From Avena insularis (taxonomy: Eukaryota > Streptophyta > Magnoliopsida > Poales > Poaceae): 64,000 nucleotides of DNA. The DNA lies in the NCBI GenBank assembly GCA_023614405.1, contig CM042697.1, positions 187,673,189-187,737,188 on the forward strand, read 5' to 3'. Below the pieces are notes generated by a model. That model searched no databases, had not been told where the DNA came from, and was given only the letters and a program-made list of their open reading frames with translations. Position numbers and translations under genes: made by a program. This document shows positions 24,178 to 36,321 of this stretch, piece by piece. Each line of letters opens with the position of its first letter. Position 1 is the stretch's first letter.

Positions 24178-24870
24178 CTAGAACTCACACTTGCTGAATT
24201 TGGCATAAAGTTTATGCTCTCTTAACTTCTCAAGTATCAAACGCAAATGTCCTTCATGCTCTTCTTTACTCTTGGAGTAGACTAAGATGTCGTCGATGAA
24301 AACGATAACAAACTTGTCAAGGAATTCCATGAACACCTTGTTCATCATATTCATGAAGTATGCTGGAGCATTGGTCAAACCAAAAGGAATTATGGTATAC
24401 TCATACAATCCATACCTTGTAGTGAACGCTGTCTTAGGTATGTCTTGTTCTCTTATCTTGAGTTGAAAATATCCTGACCGGAGATCAATCTTTGAGAACA
24501 CACAAGCTCCTTCTAGTTGATCAAACAAGTCGTTGATTCTAGGCAAAGGGTATTTGTTCTTGATAGTTACCTCGTTGAGTGAACGGTAATCTATGCATAA
24601 CCTTTGACTTCTATCTTTCTTTTCTACGAACAAAACTGGGGCTCCCCAAGATGAAGAACTTGGTTGAATAAATCCTTTCTGCAACTGTTCTCCAAGTTGT
24701 TTCTTGAGCTCTTTCAGTTCATCAACTGACATTTTATAAGGCCTCTTTGCTATTGGTCCAGACCCTGGTACCAAATCTATAAGAAATTCCACATCTCTAT
24801 CTGGTGGCATTCCCGGCAATTCTTCCGGAAACACATCCGGGTATTCACTCACAATTGGCACACTGTCCAT
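24178..24870 (-). pseudogene. C reverse transcriptase
   Basis: The gypsy RT is readable without breaks to its end: [72 protein letters not shown], and the catalytic FIDD box (24289-24300) in [19 protein letters not shown] stop codon at 24178-24180, right after FSKCEF, separates it from the RNase H part. It would be synthesised as part of a gag-pol polyprotein and copy element RNA into DNA. Apart from the stop the RT core looks well preserved. Confidence 0.92.
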
Positions 24871-25330
24871 GCTAACCCCCTTAAGAGAATTAAGCATACT
24901 CCTTTTTGCTTCAAAATTGGTCTTGAATCTGATCCTTTTATTTTCTGGAGTTGTGAGTGAGACAGTATGGTTGGCACAATATATCACTCCTTTGTACTTA
25001 GTCATCCAGTCCATTCCCAAAATGACATCCAATCCTTGGGAGTTTAGAATTATCAAGTTAACGGGAAACTTATACTTCCCAAACTCTATGACTAGATCAT
25101 GACATCTTGAATTCACTATCATTTCTCCACCAGGAGAACTTACTTTTATAGGACACCCAATAGTTTCTACCGGTAGTTCATTTCTTTCAACAAATGCTCT
25201 TGATATGAATGAATGAGATGCACCAGTATCAAAGAGTACAAATGCTGGAATGGAATTGAGTCTGAAATTACCAGCAACAGCATCAGGCTCCTCATAGACC
25301 TCCTCCACATTGATGTGGTTTACTTGTCCC
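24871..25330 (-). pseudogene. C aspartic protease domain
   Basis: This continues the same open frame as RT. The active-site string [14 protein letters not shown] is at about 25200-25240, with a second conserved element VILGMDWM towards the RT side. The region would process the gag-pol polyprotein. The domain itself shows no break, but the polyprotein is disrupted on both sides. Confidence 0.88.
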
Positions 25331-26383
25331 TTCTGAAAAGGGTTGGGCTTGTTGGGTCCTTCAACTTTCTTTTCTGGGCAGTCATTTGCATAATGCCCCA
25401 TCTTCTTGCATTTGAAGCATTCAACCTGACTAATGTCTCTCTTAACAGGCTGGCTTGCACTTCCACTTCCATTACCACTGTGGTGACTCTTGTATCCACC
25501 CTTGTGGTTCTTGTATTTGTCATTGTCATGACTACGGTGATGTTTGTCATGACGGTTGTGGTTGTGGTGCTTGTTGAATTTCCCATGCTTGTGGGATCCT
25601 GAGCTTCCGCTTTCATCATAATGAGATCGTTTGTGAGACGATCCCGAGTTGTGCTTGTTAGAGTGCTTTCTCTTTCTACTCTCAACTTGCTTCATTTTGT
25701 TCTCCAAAATAGCAGCCTCGTCACAGAGCGACTGATAAGTGGGAACATATGCCACAGCCAACTGCAGATTCAGCTCATCATTCAAGCCTTCAAGAAATTT
25801 CTCCTTTCTCTTAGCATCGGTGTCAACTTCATCCGGTGCATAACGCGCCAGATTGTTGAACTCCTCAATATATTCAGCCACGCTGCGGTGGCGCTGCTTC
25901 AGATTGTGGAAATCTTTCTTTTTCAGACTCATCACCCCAGATGAGATATGAGCAGTACGAAAGCCATCCTAAAAGATAGCCCATGTCACATCTTCGATGG
26001 GAGTGGTGATCTAGAAGTTGTCCCACCAAGTGGCGGCTGGCCCTTCCAACAAGTGTGTAGCAAATCTGACTTTTTTACGCATCGGTCATTACGGTTACCA
26101 AGTCCTTGTTCACAGAACGTAGCCAATCATTGGCCACCATGGGATCAGTCGTCCCTGAGAACTTAGCTGGCCTCAATCTCAAGAATCTGGTAAGCATATC
26201 AAAACCCGGAGGGTTGTTGTTGTTGTTGTTATTGTTGTTGTTGTTATTGTTGTTGTTTTGGTTCTGGATGAACATCGTTATCATCTGCATAAGCTGAGTT
26301 TGAGCAGTCATCATTTGTTGCATTTCTGGAGTGATGTTGTTGTTGTTGTTGTTGGGGCTGGGGTTTGCACGACGGGGAGGCAT
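25331..26383 (-). pseudogene. C gag with His-rich linker and CCHC knuckle
   Basis: From the ATG at 26383 (MPPRRANPSP), the N-terminus has a glutamine/methionine-rich helix and a run of asparagines encoded by GTT repeats (about 26214-26265). A capsid domain follows (LRPAKFSGTTDPMVANDWL). A frameshift at about 26080 and two in-frame stops after it break the middle, where ATHLLEGPAATWWDNF is still readable. The rest (from 25935) has [20 protein letters not shown], typical of Retrotrans_gag. A histidine-rich linker lies at about 25450-25660, then one canonical knuckle [14 protein letters not shown] at about 25375-25426. The protein would form the particle shell and bind RNA. Confidence 0.88.
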
Positions 26384-26613
26384 CTGTGGTTTGTTCAAAT
26401 AGAGATAAGAATGAGATACCCATAGATGCTTTCATGCACAATACATCACATAATCAAACACAAAGCATGCAACACAAAGATAAAGGTTCAACAACAGAAT
26501 AACAAGTTCGCAAAGTAAAACACACAAGTAGCAAGCCATACACATGTCGGATGGTCAAATAACAAGTTCTCAAATAACAAGTACGATAATAAAAGATAAA
26601 TGAGTAGTCAAAT
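26384..26613 (-). other. Spacer between C gag and upstream ORF
   Basis: The spacer is AT-rich and non-coding. No promoter or domain is visible. Confidence 0.5.
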
Positions 26614-27420
26614 CTACTCCTCGGCATCAACCTCCTCCTCGACAAAGGTAAGACCTGCGTTCTCCATCGCGGTCTTGTATTCCTCGACACTAGTGGTCAA
26701 GGTCTCTATCTTGGCCTTGAGAGCCCTCTTCTGGGAACGAAGACTCTCAATCACCGTCTGCTGCTGCTCTAGCTCGAACTCCTTGGACTGCAGTTCCTCA
26801 GTCATGTCCCGAATCTTCTTGTTCCTATCCTGGACACGCTTCTCCTGACTCTTGAACTTCCTGTCCTAGGTCTCGAACTTCGCCTCCATTTCCTTGACTA
26901 TCTCATCTTGCTCCGCGAAGAGCTTGTCCTTCTCGCGAAGCTGCACCTAGAGCTCGTCATTGTTGAGCATGACATTGGTCCTGTCAGTGTCCACGTGCCT
27001 AATGAGAGACTCTAAGTCCTGGAGGTACAGGCATATCGGCTCTGCTGCGTCCCTCGAATCGTCCTCGAAGTCGATGGACTCTCCATCCTCATCACGTCTT
27101 CCGAAGACATGGAAGTGGGTGCCTCTAACCTGTCGGGAGTGTCTCCCTAGCAGACGTCCTATCAGATCCTGCATAACTACCTCAAGGCCTCTCTCCCTGT
27201 CATCGTGCATGAGCTTGAAGACAATGGCCTCCGTGGTAGGCTCCGTCTGGCGTCCGGGCTGGTTGACCTTGAAGCCCCAGAGATCCTTCCTCTCAAACTT
27301 GGTGAGGGGATGCACCATGATGGTGGGAAGAGGGAGATTTAGCAAAGGAGTAAGCTCAACGATACGAGGACCAAAGCGGGTAACCTGGAACTCCTCAACA
27401 GTGCTGATGGTAATAGGCAT
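26614..27420 (-). pseudogene. C upstream ORF b, coiled-coil protein, broken
   Basis: From the ATG at 27420 (MPITISTVEEFQVTRFGPRI) a frame of about 268 residues runs to 26614, broken by two in-frame TAG stops near 26947 and 26866. The first half is globular-looking (MVHPLTKFERKDLWGFKVN). The second half, after an acidic stretch (DEDGESIDFEDD), is a long charged coiled coil (ELQSKEFELEQQQTVIESL, EEYKTAMENAG) ending EEEVDAEE. I know no enzyme domain like it. It sits upstream of gag in the same orientation, where rice RIRE3/RIRE8-type gypsy elements are reported to carry an extra ORF. Function is unknown; a structural or RNA-partner role is possible. Confidence 0.65.
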
Positions 27421-27619
27421 ATATTTATAAGATAGAAAAGTTAGAACAACACAAGTCAAGATAAAACAAAAGGCAAAACATCACATACATATCCTTGGGA
27501 AGCAAAACACACAAGTCATGCATACATGAAATCATTACAACAACCAAGGTTCAATCTTATTTTAAAGAAACATTTTGGAAAATAAGGTGATAGGTGGTGG
27601 TCCAACTAACGAAGTATGT
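27421..27619 (-). other. Spacer between the two upstream ORFs of C
   Basis: About 200 bp is T-rich on the coding strand and without a reading frame. It could be an intron-like or plain intergenic spacer; no convincing splice pair was found. Confidence 0.35.
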
Positions 27620-28126
27620 TTACAATCGTATCTCACTGGATCTGTTGGCTAACACAATATTTCTAGAAGCAATTAGCCTATCTTGCTCACATGATTCCAT
27701 CACTAAGTCTATAATGTCTCCTCTTAAGGTTTGGTTGGTAGCTTCCAACTCTTGGGTATGTTCCTTCTCTTTCCTTAGATCATTTTGGAGGTTGAGCATT
27801 CTGCACTTGACTCTATCACCAAGTTCTTTTATGGTCTTCCAAGCTGCATCCCTTGCTGATTCAAAGAATGTAGTGTGTACCACTGAATTGGTGAACATGC
27901 AGAATCCTTTTCCCTGATGGTTGTCTTCCTTGTTTTTATACAAGTGAAGTTGCACCCACCAGTATTCCACTCCTTCATCCATCACAGGAAAACCTTTGTA
28001 CACAGCTGCACCTTGTATCTCTAATGCAACCATGAGGTCCTTGAGAGCTTTGGGGAATTCTGTCTCACACTCCAAAGTCATTGTCATGAGTGGTCCTTTC
28101 CTCACGGCTTCGTTGATGGAGTTCAT
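27620..28126 (-). CDS. C upstream ORF a, 168 residues, unknown function
   Basis: The frame is intact, from an ATG at 28126 (MNSINEAVRKGPLMTMTLEC) to a stop at 27620. The first two thirds look globular (FPKALKDLMVALEIQG, WWVQLHLYKNKEDNHQGKGF, VHTTFFESARDAAWKTIKEL). The last third is a charged helix likely to form a coiled coil (LQNDLRKEKEHTQELEATNQ). It is the first ORF after the leader of C, about 125 bp from the PBS, and precedes ORF b. I do not recognise a family. The WWVQLHLYKN string with flanking hydrophobic segments suggests a folded domain. Its intactness, in an element whose gag and pol are broken, may be chance. Confidence 0.6.
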   Translation of the reverse strand: MNSINEAVRKGPLMTMTLECETEFPKALKDLMVALEIQGAAVYKGFPVMDEGVEYWWVQLHLYKNKEDNHQGKGFCMFTNSVVHTTFFESARDAAWKTIKELGDRVKCRMLNLQNDLRKEKEHTQELEATNQTLRGDIIDLVMESCEQDRLIASRNIVLANRSSEIRL

Positions 28127-28266
28127 CTACAAAAAGAGATGAGAAAGAGATTAGAAAAGTTTACGAGAAAAATAGACAAGTGTAGAAGTTGCTGAAAACT
28201 TTTTCCTTAGTGGTTTCCAATCCTAGGGTCATAATCCTACAGGCAACACAGTGCTATGATACCATA
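28127..28266 (-). promoter_or_regulatory. Leader and PBS of C
   Basis: GCTATGATACCA at 28253-28264 is, on the minus strand, TGGTATCATAGC, a PBS for initiator Met tRNA with one change relative to B and D. The following leader (minus strand, to about 28204) reads GCACTGTGTTGCCTGTAGG and then a CCCTAGGATTGGA string, nearly the same as in B and D. Confidence 0.88.
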
Positions 28267-31200
28267 TGTAAGATCCCTCCTTTATAAAGGAAAAGGATCA
28301 CTGTGATTGCAATGCTAGTCCCTGGATCATTGCTAGCATCCATAGTTTAAGATGAAGTACACAGATACAAAGGTCATTTATTACATCCATTCCAGAGATA
28401 AACATAGTCTTTACAACTCAAAGGCCACAGGCCTAATACAAGAGTTTGAATAAGTAAATAAATATAAGTCTTCATCTTCATGTGCCACAGGCAAACATGT
28501 TGAGTGTAGACTCATGACACCTAATCCTCATCAGAGTAACCTGCAACATCACAAGTTACAGCCACAGTGGGTCAATACTTTGGAATAGTATTGGCAAGTG
28601 ATACCTTAGTATATTTTAAGTGGACTATATTACTATATGCAATTTGGCTAAGTGTAGCTTGGCTTGCTTTGCTCAAAATAAGTTTTGCCTATCAGTTGAA
28701 ATCACTAAGTTTTTCTTTGTCAAGACTTTTCCCAAGGAACCACCAATAGACATTGAGGTCCTTCACCCTTGTTCACCCACAAGTTTTACTTTAGAAATTG
28801 GGATGATGAGATTCTTGATAGCATCCATGTCTTGATGCTCAATTTGTCCATTGCCATGGACTTGGCTAAGTATTTAGATTTTTTCCATCTGTAGAGGTTG
28901 TGCACTTTTCCCACCATACTTGGTTTCACCAAGACAGGACCTTTCAGAAGCCTTCCCTTAGACCAAATGGACGCGTTCCAACCTATCATCCCACTACCAC
29001 CAACTGTCCAAATGGCTAAGTTCTAGCAACCTATGTGATCCAGGCAGAGCCCATATTGCCAAGTGGCTGCACTAGAAGCTTCTCAACACTTGGCCTCTAA
29101 AATCCCTTTGTTCCTGGGTGGCTTTCCACAAGTGAGATACACAAGGTAAACCATAGCCATGGGCCTTGTGTAACCACTCAACCAAAACCACCAATCAAGT
29201 CCCTTTCCACCCAGGTGATTCATTGACTTAGTTGTTTTATTAAGCAAAACAAAAGTCCAAAGACTTAGAAATATTTTCATCATAGCATGTATATTTTACC
29301 AACCCTTGTTTACTACTAGCTAGGCTAAGCATGGCATAGATAGTAACTTAACTTAGAAATTCCCTAGCATTTCTACAACTACTTAGGATTTCCCAACATG
29401 GCATATAAGCAAAATAATATCATGCAAGACTTAGCAAAAATATTTCTAATGCTTAGTATAAAACATAGGGATAGAAATATTCATGAAGTACCACTTGCCT
29501 TGGTAGTTGGGAGAGTAGCACTCCTCACAATCACAATCACTAGCACCAAAATCTACACAAGAAATGGTAGCCACAAATTACACACAAAACATATACAAAC
29601 AAAAATATATGCATGCATGCAAAATGCTAAGTGATGATTTTCAAAACTCAACTAAGAAAGTGCAAGGTACTGATTCACTAACAAGATAAAAACTTGCCAA
29701 ACAACCAATATTTATACCCTAAAACAATTCCTAAACATTTCAAACACTCAAATTTGTACTACACAAGTTTCTACAACTAAAACCATTTTAATAGAGGCAA
29801 AACATTAAACACATTGCATATTTAGAAAGGGCTTGTTCTCCTGATTCCAACGGTATAAAATTTGTCAAAATCTAACGTGGGAATCAAAAGTTACAATCAA
29901 AACAAATTTGAACAATAATCTGATTCAAATTTTGTTTTAAACCTAAACCCTAGCCACGCGTCACGCTCTGATTGGCGCGTACCGTTTCGCGTCGGATCAC
30001 GCTTCTGAGCCGCTAGATCTAACTTAGTCGTGCGGCTCAGATCTAATCTTACCGCTTCGCTCGCGTTCTAACCTATTCGCACGATCTGGATCCAACGTTC
30101 CTGAGCAGCCTGACCATCTAGTGGGGGCGCTGGCGGCGGTGACAGGCGGCGGCGCCTCTGTCAGTGGCGGAGCTGGTGTTCTAGGTCGCGCGGGAGAAGG
30201 GGAGGGGGCTTACCGGAATCGCAGAGAGTTGCTGATGCTCAAGGTGGCGGTGGCTGGTCAAGGGGCGCGCGGTAGTGGCTGAGGGAACTCGTCGGAGTCG
30301 TGCACGGCGTCAGGTGGTTGCTGTCGAAGTCGTTGCCGAGGTTCCGCGTCGCCCTAACACGAACCAGGTGGTTTAGGAGATGCGCAAGACAGTGGCGAAC
30401 AACCTCGTATGCGAGAGAGATCAAGGGGCACGCTATGCTTACCGTAATTGGTCGCCGGTGTTGAGTGGCGGCTCGATCATTTGCAGGAACGAACGGGGAC
30501 GGCGTCCTGGGTCACAAGCAGGCAAGCAAAGGGTATCAGAAGATGCACGAGGTTATGCTGGACACACTCGTTTGAATCAGAGGCATAGGGGCGGTCGGGA
30601 CTCACCGGAATTTGCTGCCGGAGATCGTCGGAACAGCGGCGGTGTCTGGCGAGTTGTGAGCAGCCTGGTGGCATGGAGAGAAAATTGAGTGAGGGGAATG
30701 GAGCGGAGTGGGGAGGGGTTTAAGTAGGCAGAGGCTCGACAAGAAATGCCTGGTGAATCAATGGCAATTACGCTGCGGAATCAACGCAGCAACGGCCAGC
30801 GGCGACGGCGTCTGCGCGCGAGATTTGGGGAAGAAAGAGTCAACATGGAGAGGGCACAATTGTCTGCGAGAGGAACAGAAGGGGTGTGGGGTCCTGGCGT
30901 CAGCGACTCGCTGGGTGCGTCTGCGCGTGAGAGAGAGAGAGAGGGAAAACCCGGGTGGGCTAGCTGGGCTGGTTTCGCTGTTGGGCCCAAAGTCTGGCGC
31001 CGGCCCTTTTCCTTTCTTTATTCCTTTTCTAATTCTGATTTGATTTTCTGGAATGATTTTCAAATGAATTCAAACTCTATTTGAATTCAAATCTTTTTAG
31101 GATTTTTGCAGTGTGCAACAGTCACAATTCTAGGCATAAAACCATGTGGTCACTTTGAATTGGCTTGGTCATTTTTGGAAAAATAAAATAAACAGTGACA

Positions 31201-31497
31201 TAGCATTTGTTTTATATTGGTTTTGAAATTGGTTTTCAAATTGTATTTGCTTTGAAATTTTTGGTTTAAACCTTAGCAATCTAGCAACTCATTCAGAAAG
31301 CAATAAGGCACAAGGTTTGGTTTTCATGAACAACAATCTCTCATAGAAGAGTAGCATTTGTTTCAAATGATGATCACATAAAATAATGAGCTCATATGCT
31401 CCTGTTTTTGAATTGTTTTGTTTGAGATGAACTCTATATGATCATGGATGCATGGATGATATGCATGAGTTTGAAACATGATTTTAGGGATGTTACA
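28267..31497 (-). repeat. 5' LTR of C
   Basis: This is the complete 3,231-bp LTR. It carries the conserved module at about 28843-28905, a GC-rich island at about 29950-30980 and a TATA-like TTTAAG at 30719-30724, about 0.78 kb from the LTR start on the minus strand. Differences from the left LTR are scattered substitutions and small indels, for example a 16-bp difference near 31220-31240. Confidence 0.93.
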
Positions 31498-31502
31498 CAA
31501 AC

Positions 31503-34500
31503 CTATCATCCCCTACCACCAACTGTCCATTTGGCTAAGTTATTGCAACCTATATGATCCAGGCAGAGCCCATAATGCCAAGTGGCTGCACTTGAAGCTT
31601 CTCAACATTTGACATCTCAAATCTCTTTGTTCCTGGGTGGCATTCCACAAGTGTGATACACAAGGTTCACCAGTCCCCTGGCCTTGTGAAACCACTCAAC
31701 AAAAATCCATCCAAGCAATACCATTCCACCCAGGTGATTCATTCACAAAGTTGTTTTATTAAACAAAACACAAGTCCTTGACTTAGAAATATTTCATAGC
31801 ATGAATATAATCCACCCTTGTTTTCTACTAGCTAAGCTAAGCATGATAGTAGTAGGAATCTTAACTTAGGAAAATTCTACTAAGGTGTCATCTACTAGGA
31901 TTTCCCATGGCATAGTTTATACTTAGAAAATTCCATGCAAGTCCTACTTAGAAATATCACTAATGCATAGTGAAAATAACAGGACAAAAGTATGAAGTAC
32001 CACTTGAATTATTGGTAGAGAATATAGGTTCACTCCTTGATCTTGCAATAGTCACACTCTTCAATTTCCACTACAATTCAATCAAGGCACAAAATTCAAA
32101 CTACCATTCAAGCAATTCAACACATAAAATAATAAAAATAAAGCAATGCATGCAAGCATGCCAACGATTGTTTTATTTGGAAAAGTGGTTTCTAATAGGT
32201 TATAAAACATTCTAAAACATCTATTGGTCATTTATAAAAGTGGCAAAACCATTTTAAGCCAAGTTAGTGAAAATGGCCACTTTAACTCATTTTTGTTTTG
32301 CTAGAAATGAGTTTATTCAAAAAATATTTTCTAGTGGTAGCCAAAATGTTTTTAAACACCAATATTAATGTTTATGGTCATAATGTTTTAAAAAAAATTA
32401 TTTGCAAAGGGTTTCATCCAAAATCCATTTTTAAATCAAAGCAACATTTTATTTTGTTGGAAATGCCTTTAAATAAGGTAATAATTTTCTAGGGTTCACC
32501 AAATATATTTTTAAGCCCAAAACTTGGTGTTTAGGGTCAAAGAGTTTAATTCAAATCATTTTCCAAAGGTTTTACTCAAAAAGCATTTTTAAACCATAAT
32601 CAATATTTTTATTTAACTAGAAATGCTTTAATTCAAAGATTTATTCCTTAGCATCACAAAAATATATTTTTAAATCCAAAAGTTGGTTTGTATGGTCAGT
32701 AGGTTCAAAACAATCCATTAACAAAAGATTTTACCCTAAAAAAATTTTAGAATGAATTTTATACAACAAATATTCCTAAACATGTTTCTATAAAAACAAC
32801 TAATTTTCTAGAAGCAATTCATTAAACAAAGTGAATGTTTGGAAAGTATTTGTTTTGCTGACTGATATAAAATTTGTAAAAGTTGGACGTGTCGATTTAA
32901 AGTTATGATTTTTGCAAAATCTAACATCTAATAGAATAGTTTCTGTTTTTAAAACAAAATCAGTGCCACGCGTCGTGTTCTTATTCGCTGGTACCATTTC
33001 GGCTGGATCGAGCAATACAGGGCGTTAGATCTAAGTTGCATCGCATGGTTCAGATGGATTCGTACCCCTTCACTAAGTGAATCTATCGCATCCTTTAGAT
33101 CTAAATCGAACGGCTAAAATGGTGACAACCACAGTGGGGCGGCGCTGCGACGGTGGCTAGCGGCGGAGCGGTCTGGCAGTGGCGTCGCCGGCGATACAGG
33201 AAGCGAGAGGGGGAGAGGCATAGCTCACCAAACTCGCGGTGATGTGCTGGTTCTCGAGGTGGTCGTTGCAGGGACATGGGAGCACGGTGACGTCGGGGAT
33301 TGCTCGCCGGAGAAGCTCCTAGCGACGGGCATGTCGGTTCGTCGTCGTTGGCGAGGCTGCGGTCCATGCTAAGGCATGCAGAAGATTGTGTTAGATGCGC
33401 GCGAGTGAGGAGAGTAGGCGTGCGTCACCAGAGGGAAGGGGGTGGTCAGGGTTTACCGGGGAGGGGCGCCGGAGTCGCTGACGGCGTCGGGTGCTTGAAG
33501 TGCTTGATGGAGGCAACTATCTAGGCCATGAGAAGAGGAAGCAGAGATATGAGAAGAAGCGGGCAATCAAGGGGAGAACTTCAGAGAGCAACAGAGGGCA
33601 CGGGGCGGCGTGTACTCACCGGAATTTCCGCCGGAGTGTGTCGGAGCAGTGGCGATGCGAGGATGAATTGGGACAGCCTGGGGGCAGAGAGGGAGCGGCG
33701 AGTGAGGGAAAATGGGGAGAAGACATGGGCGCTTAAGATAGCGAGGTCTCTAGCGAGATTAATTTAGCCATCAACGCGAATTTACGCGGATTTAACCACG
33801 GCAAAAACGGTAGCAAGGTTAGGGGCGAGGTCGGCGGGAGGTTGATGACGATGACGGGGCGATGGTGGGGTCACAGAGTCAGCGAGGTGGACGGTTGCGC
33901 GTGGGGTCAGCAAGTCAGTGCCTCTACGGGTTGTTTCGTGAGTGACAGAAAACGATTCGGGGAAGAAGAGAGTGGGCTGGTTAGGCCTAGTGGGCTTGTT
34001 GGGCTGGGCTGTTTTCTTTATTTTTTTCTATCCTGTTTATTTTCTTTTTCTGTTTCTTTTATTCTGTTTTGAATTTGTTCAAACAATTCAAACAAACATT
34101 TGAATTCAGAACCTTCCAAACTTTTCAGTAAGTTTTTAATCTGTTTTAAACATGTATTTAAAGTCCTTTTTAGGAATAATTCCTTTATTCATTTATGGTT
34201 TATATTTTATTTAAAATGGGCACTTTCCTTTATTTAAATAAGATTTATTTATATTTTCAAACCCTTATTTGAATTACAATTTTCACCAAACCTTTTCAGT
34301 AGGTTTTATTTATTTAATAGGGTGTTAAATAATACATTTTGAATTATTTGAAATATTTTTAATATGATTTATTAATCATTTAAATTGAGCATTTGTCTTC
34401 ATTCAAATAAAATCCAATATGGTTTTAAATCCATAGAAAATTTTATTCAAATGATTATTTGATTCTATTTAAGTTAATTAAATAAATTTTATATCCACCT

Positions 34501-35308
34501 TGGGAAATTCCACCTCATTATTTTCCCATGATTTAATTAATCATTTATCTAAGGGATTTTGTCTTTATTCAAATGGAATAGAATTTGGTTAATGCCATAT
34601 AATTTTATTTGAATATTCTTTATCCCTTTATTTTAGTAGGAATATATTTATTTAATTTGTTTATGGATTTGGCCAAGTTTTAATTTGGATTTTTAAATAT
34701 TCCCTATTTATTATTTCTTTCTTTATCCTATAGAATCCATATCTTTTTATTTATAGATCCAAAATTGGTGATTCCAATTTGTAGAATTTTATTTAATATT
34801 TTTTATCCTTTTAAATCCTTTTAGGATTATTTTACTCACAATTTGGTATGGATTTTAGATAGGAGCTTTATTAGCTTTGAAAATTAATTCCTTTTTAACT
34901 TATTAAATTCATAAGTTTTTATCTATGGTTCCAAATTGAATGAAATCAATTTATATGGTTTTATAATATTTTTAGTTGTCATTTTGAGCATTTATAAATG
35001 TTTGTTGACAAATTTTTATATGGATCAAATCCATAGTCTTAGAGAGATCTTGGAAATGATTTTCTCCCATTAAGGTTTTGGGTTTTGGTTTATTTTTCCC
35101 AAGTTTGAATTTCAAGATACATTCATTGATGAAAGCATTTCACTTGATAGAAATTTGTTGGGTTTTTTTATTCAAAGTTTGTTCAAGATGGGTTTTTAAG
35201 TTTCCATTTAGAAATAAAAAGTTTCTTTTCACCCTAAATTTCAACAATTATTTATTTTGTTTATTTTATTTTCACATTTCAAAATTTGGAAAATTTTGGG
35301 ATGTGACA
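31503..35308 (-). repeat. 3' LTR of B, second part
   Basis: This resumes B's left LTR after C and matches 37773-41576 closely. It contains a GC-rich island at about 32960-33990 with no recognisable protein, then a very AT-rich 1.2 kb. It ends GGGATGTGACA. With 7841-8585 the LTR is about 4,551 bp, against 4,554 bp for the right one. Confidence 0.92.
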
Positions 35309-35345
35309 AGCTACCACCCTTAAAAGAAATCTCGTCCCGAGATTT
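35309..35345 (-). promoter_or_regulatory. PPT and hairpin of B
   Basis: On the minus strand a purine-rich TTTTAAGGGTGGTAGCT lies against the 3' LTR. Beside it is the perfect inverted repeat AAATCTCG and CGAGATTT (35327-35345), identical in stem to that of D. Confidence 0.78.
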
Positions 35346-35352
35346 GGGAAGG

Positions 35353-36321
35353 CTAGATGTTACAAGTTGACTTCAAAGCAACTAGGGTGCTACCACCCTT
35401 AAAAAGGTTTTCAACTATATTACATCTTGGCTTACTTAGGATCTTGCTGAAACTTCTATGGACAATTGCTTGCATAATGTCCTTTGTTACCACACTTGTA
35501 ACATGTGACAAGGTTGAGTTCTTCATGTACTTCTCTAGACAAATTGATACATAATGGCCTAGATCTTTGCAGTTGTTGCACCACACTTGGCTAATTTCCT
35601 TATTCTTCTTTTTCTTGGGTTTCTCCAAAGCTAGGAGTTCCTCTAGTTCATGCTCTTTATATCTCACCTTAAAGGTAGGAAAGCTTCCTTGGTTCCTTGA
35701 ACAATTTCTTGGATAATAGCTATGTTTCCTCTTTTGTCCATCAAGGTGACTCCTAATGTATGGAGGTGCAATCTGAGGTTTGCCCTTGTCTTCATCCTTC
35801 TTGATAGAAGTTGTTTCCTCATAGGGTTTTCCATACTTTTGATGCATTCCTCCTTGTTTCACTTGTTGAAATATAGGATAGATGGGTCATTAGATAGGCA
35901 CATGATTATTTCCTTCACATAGGAAACAAGTCACTTGAGATGTGGGGCATTGTTTAGTTGGATGTTTCTCTTCACAATTAGGGCATTGATCTTCATGCTC
36001 TTTGGAAGTGTGATCCATGTCACCACAAATATTGCAAGCTTGAGTTCCTTCTATAATATCATCCTTGACATCATTGTTGTCACAAACTCCTTGGGGAAGG
36101 TTGTCTTTCATGTTGATCATTTGAGTGGTCATCCCTTGCAACAATTGGGATTGGATTTCCAAAAACTTTTGTATGGTTGGGTCTAACTCATTGTTGTTGG
36201 CTAAAAACTGAGTTGTCATCTGATTCAACTGGGTTTGGTTTGCTAGTAGTTGTTCTCTCATGTGCATATCTTGGTTGTTGTTGTCACCATTCTTGATGTT
36301 GGAGTTTCTTGGAGAAGTCAT
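35353..36321 (-). pseudogene. Broken zinc-knuckle protein of B
   Basis: This is the counterpart of the D protein. From the ATG at 36321 (MTSPRNSNIKNGD) it keeps the Q-rich helix (QTQLNQMTTQFLANN) and the motifs CNICGDMDHTSKEHEDQC, CPNCEEKHPTKQC and CFLCEGNNHVPI. A break at about 35863-35889 follows. The rest (35353-35862) shows EHELEELLALEKPKKKKN and the knuckle CNNCKDLGHYVSIC, then a frameshift into CYKCGNKGHYASNC (about 35459-35512). The second and fifth knuckles here retain the cysteines that D has lost. D's CHKC knuckle has no visible equivalent. Without protease or pol downstream, B is non-autonomous like D. Confidence 0.82.

Larger units (their letters stand above)
8586..31497 (-). mobile_element. 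Gypsy element C, Tekay/Del-like, gag-pol bearing
   Basis: C starts TGTAAGATCCC, ends GGGATGTTACA, and has the TSD CAAAC (8581-8585 and 31498-31502) inside the left LTR of B. LTRs are 8586-8679 plus 18797-21917 (about 3.2 kb, split by D) and 28267-31497 (3,231 bp). The internal region holds, on the minus strand, two extra ORFs, gag with a zinc knuckle, protease, RT, RNase H, integrase and a chromodomain-like end. The gene order and long LTRs fit the Tekay/Del chromovirus lineage (rice RIRE3/RIRE8 relatives). Several stops and frameshifts mean this copy is no longer autonomous, but its family probably supplied proteins for B and D. Confidence 0.93.
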
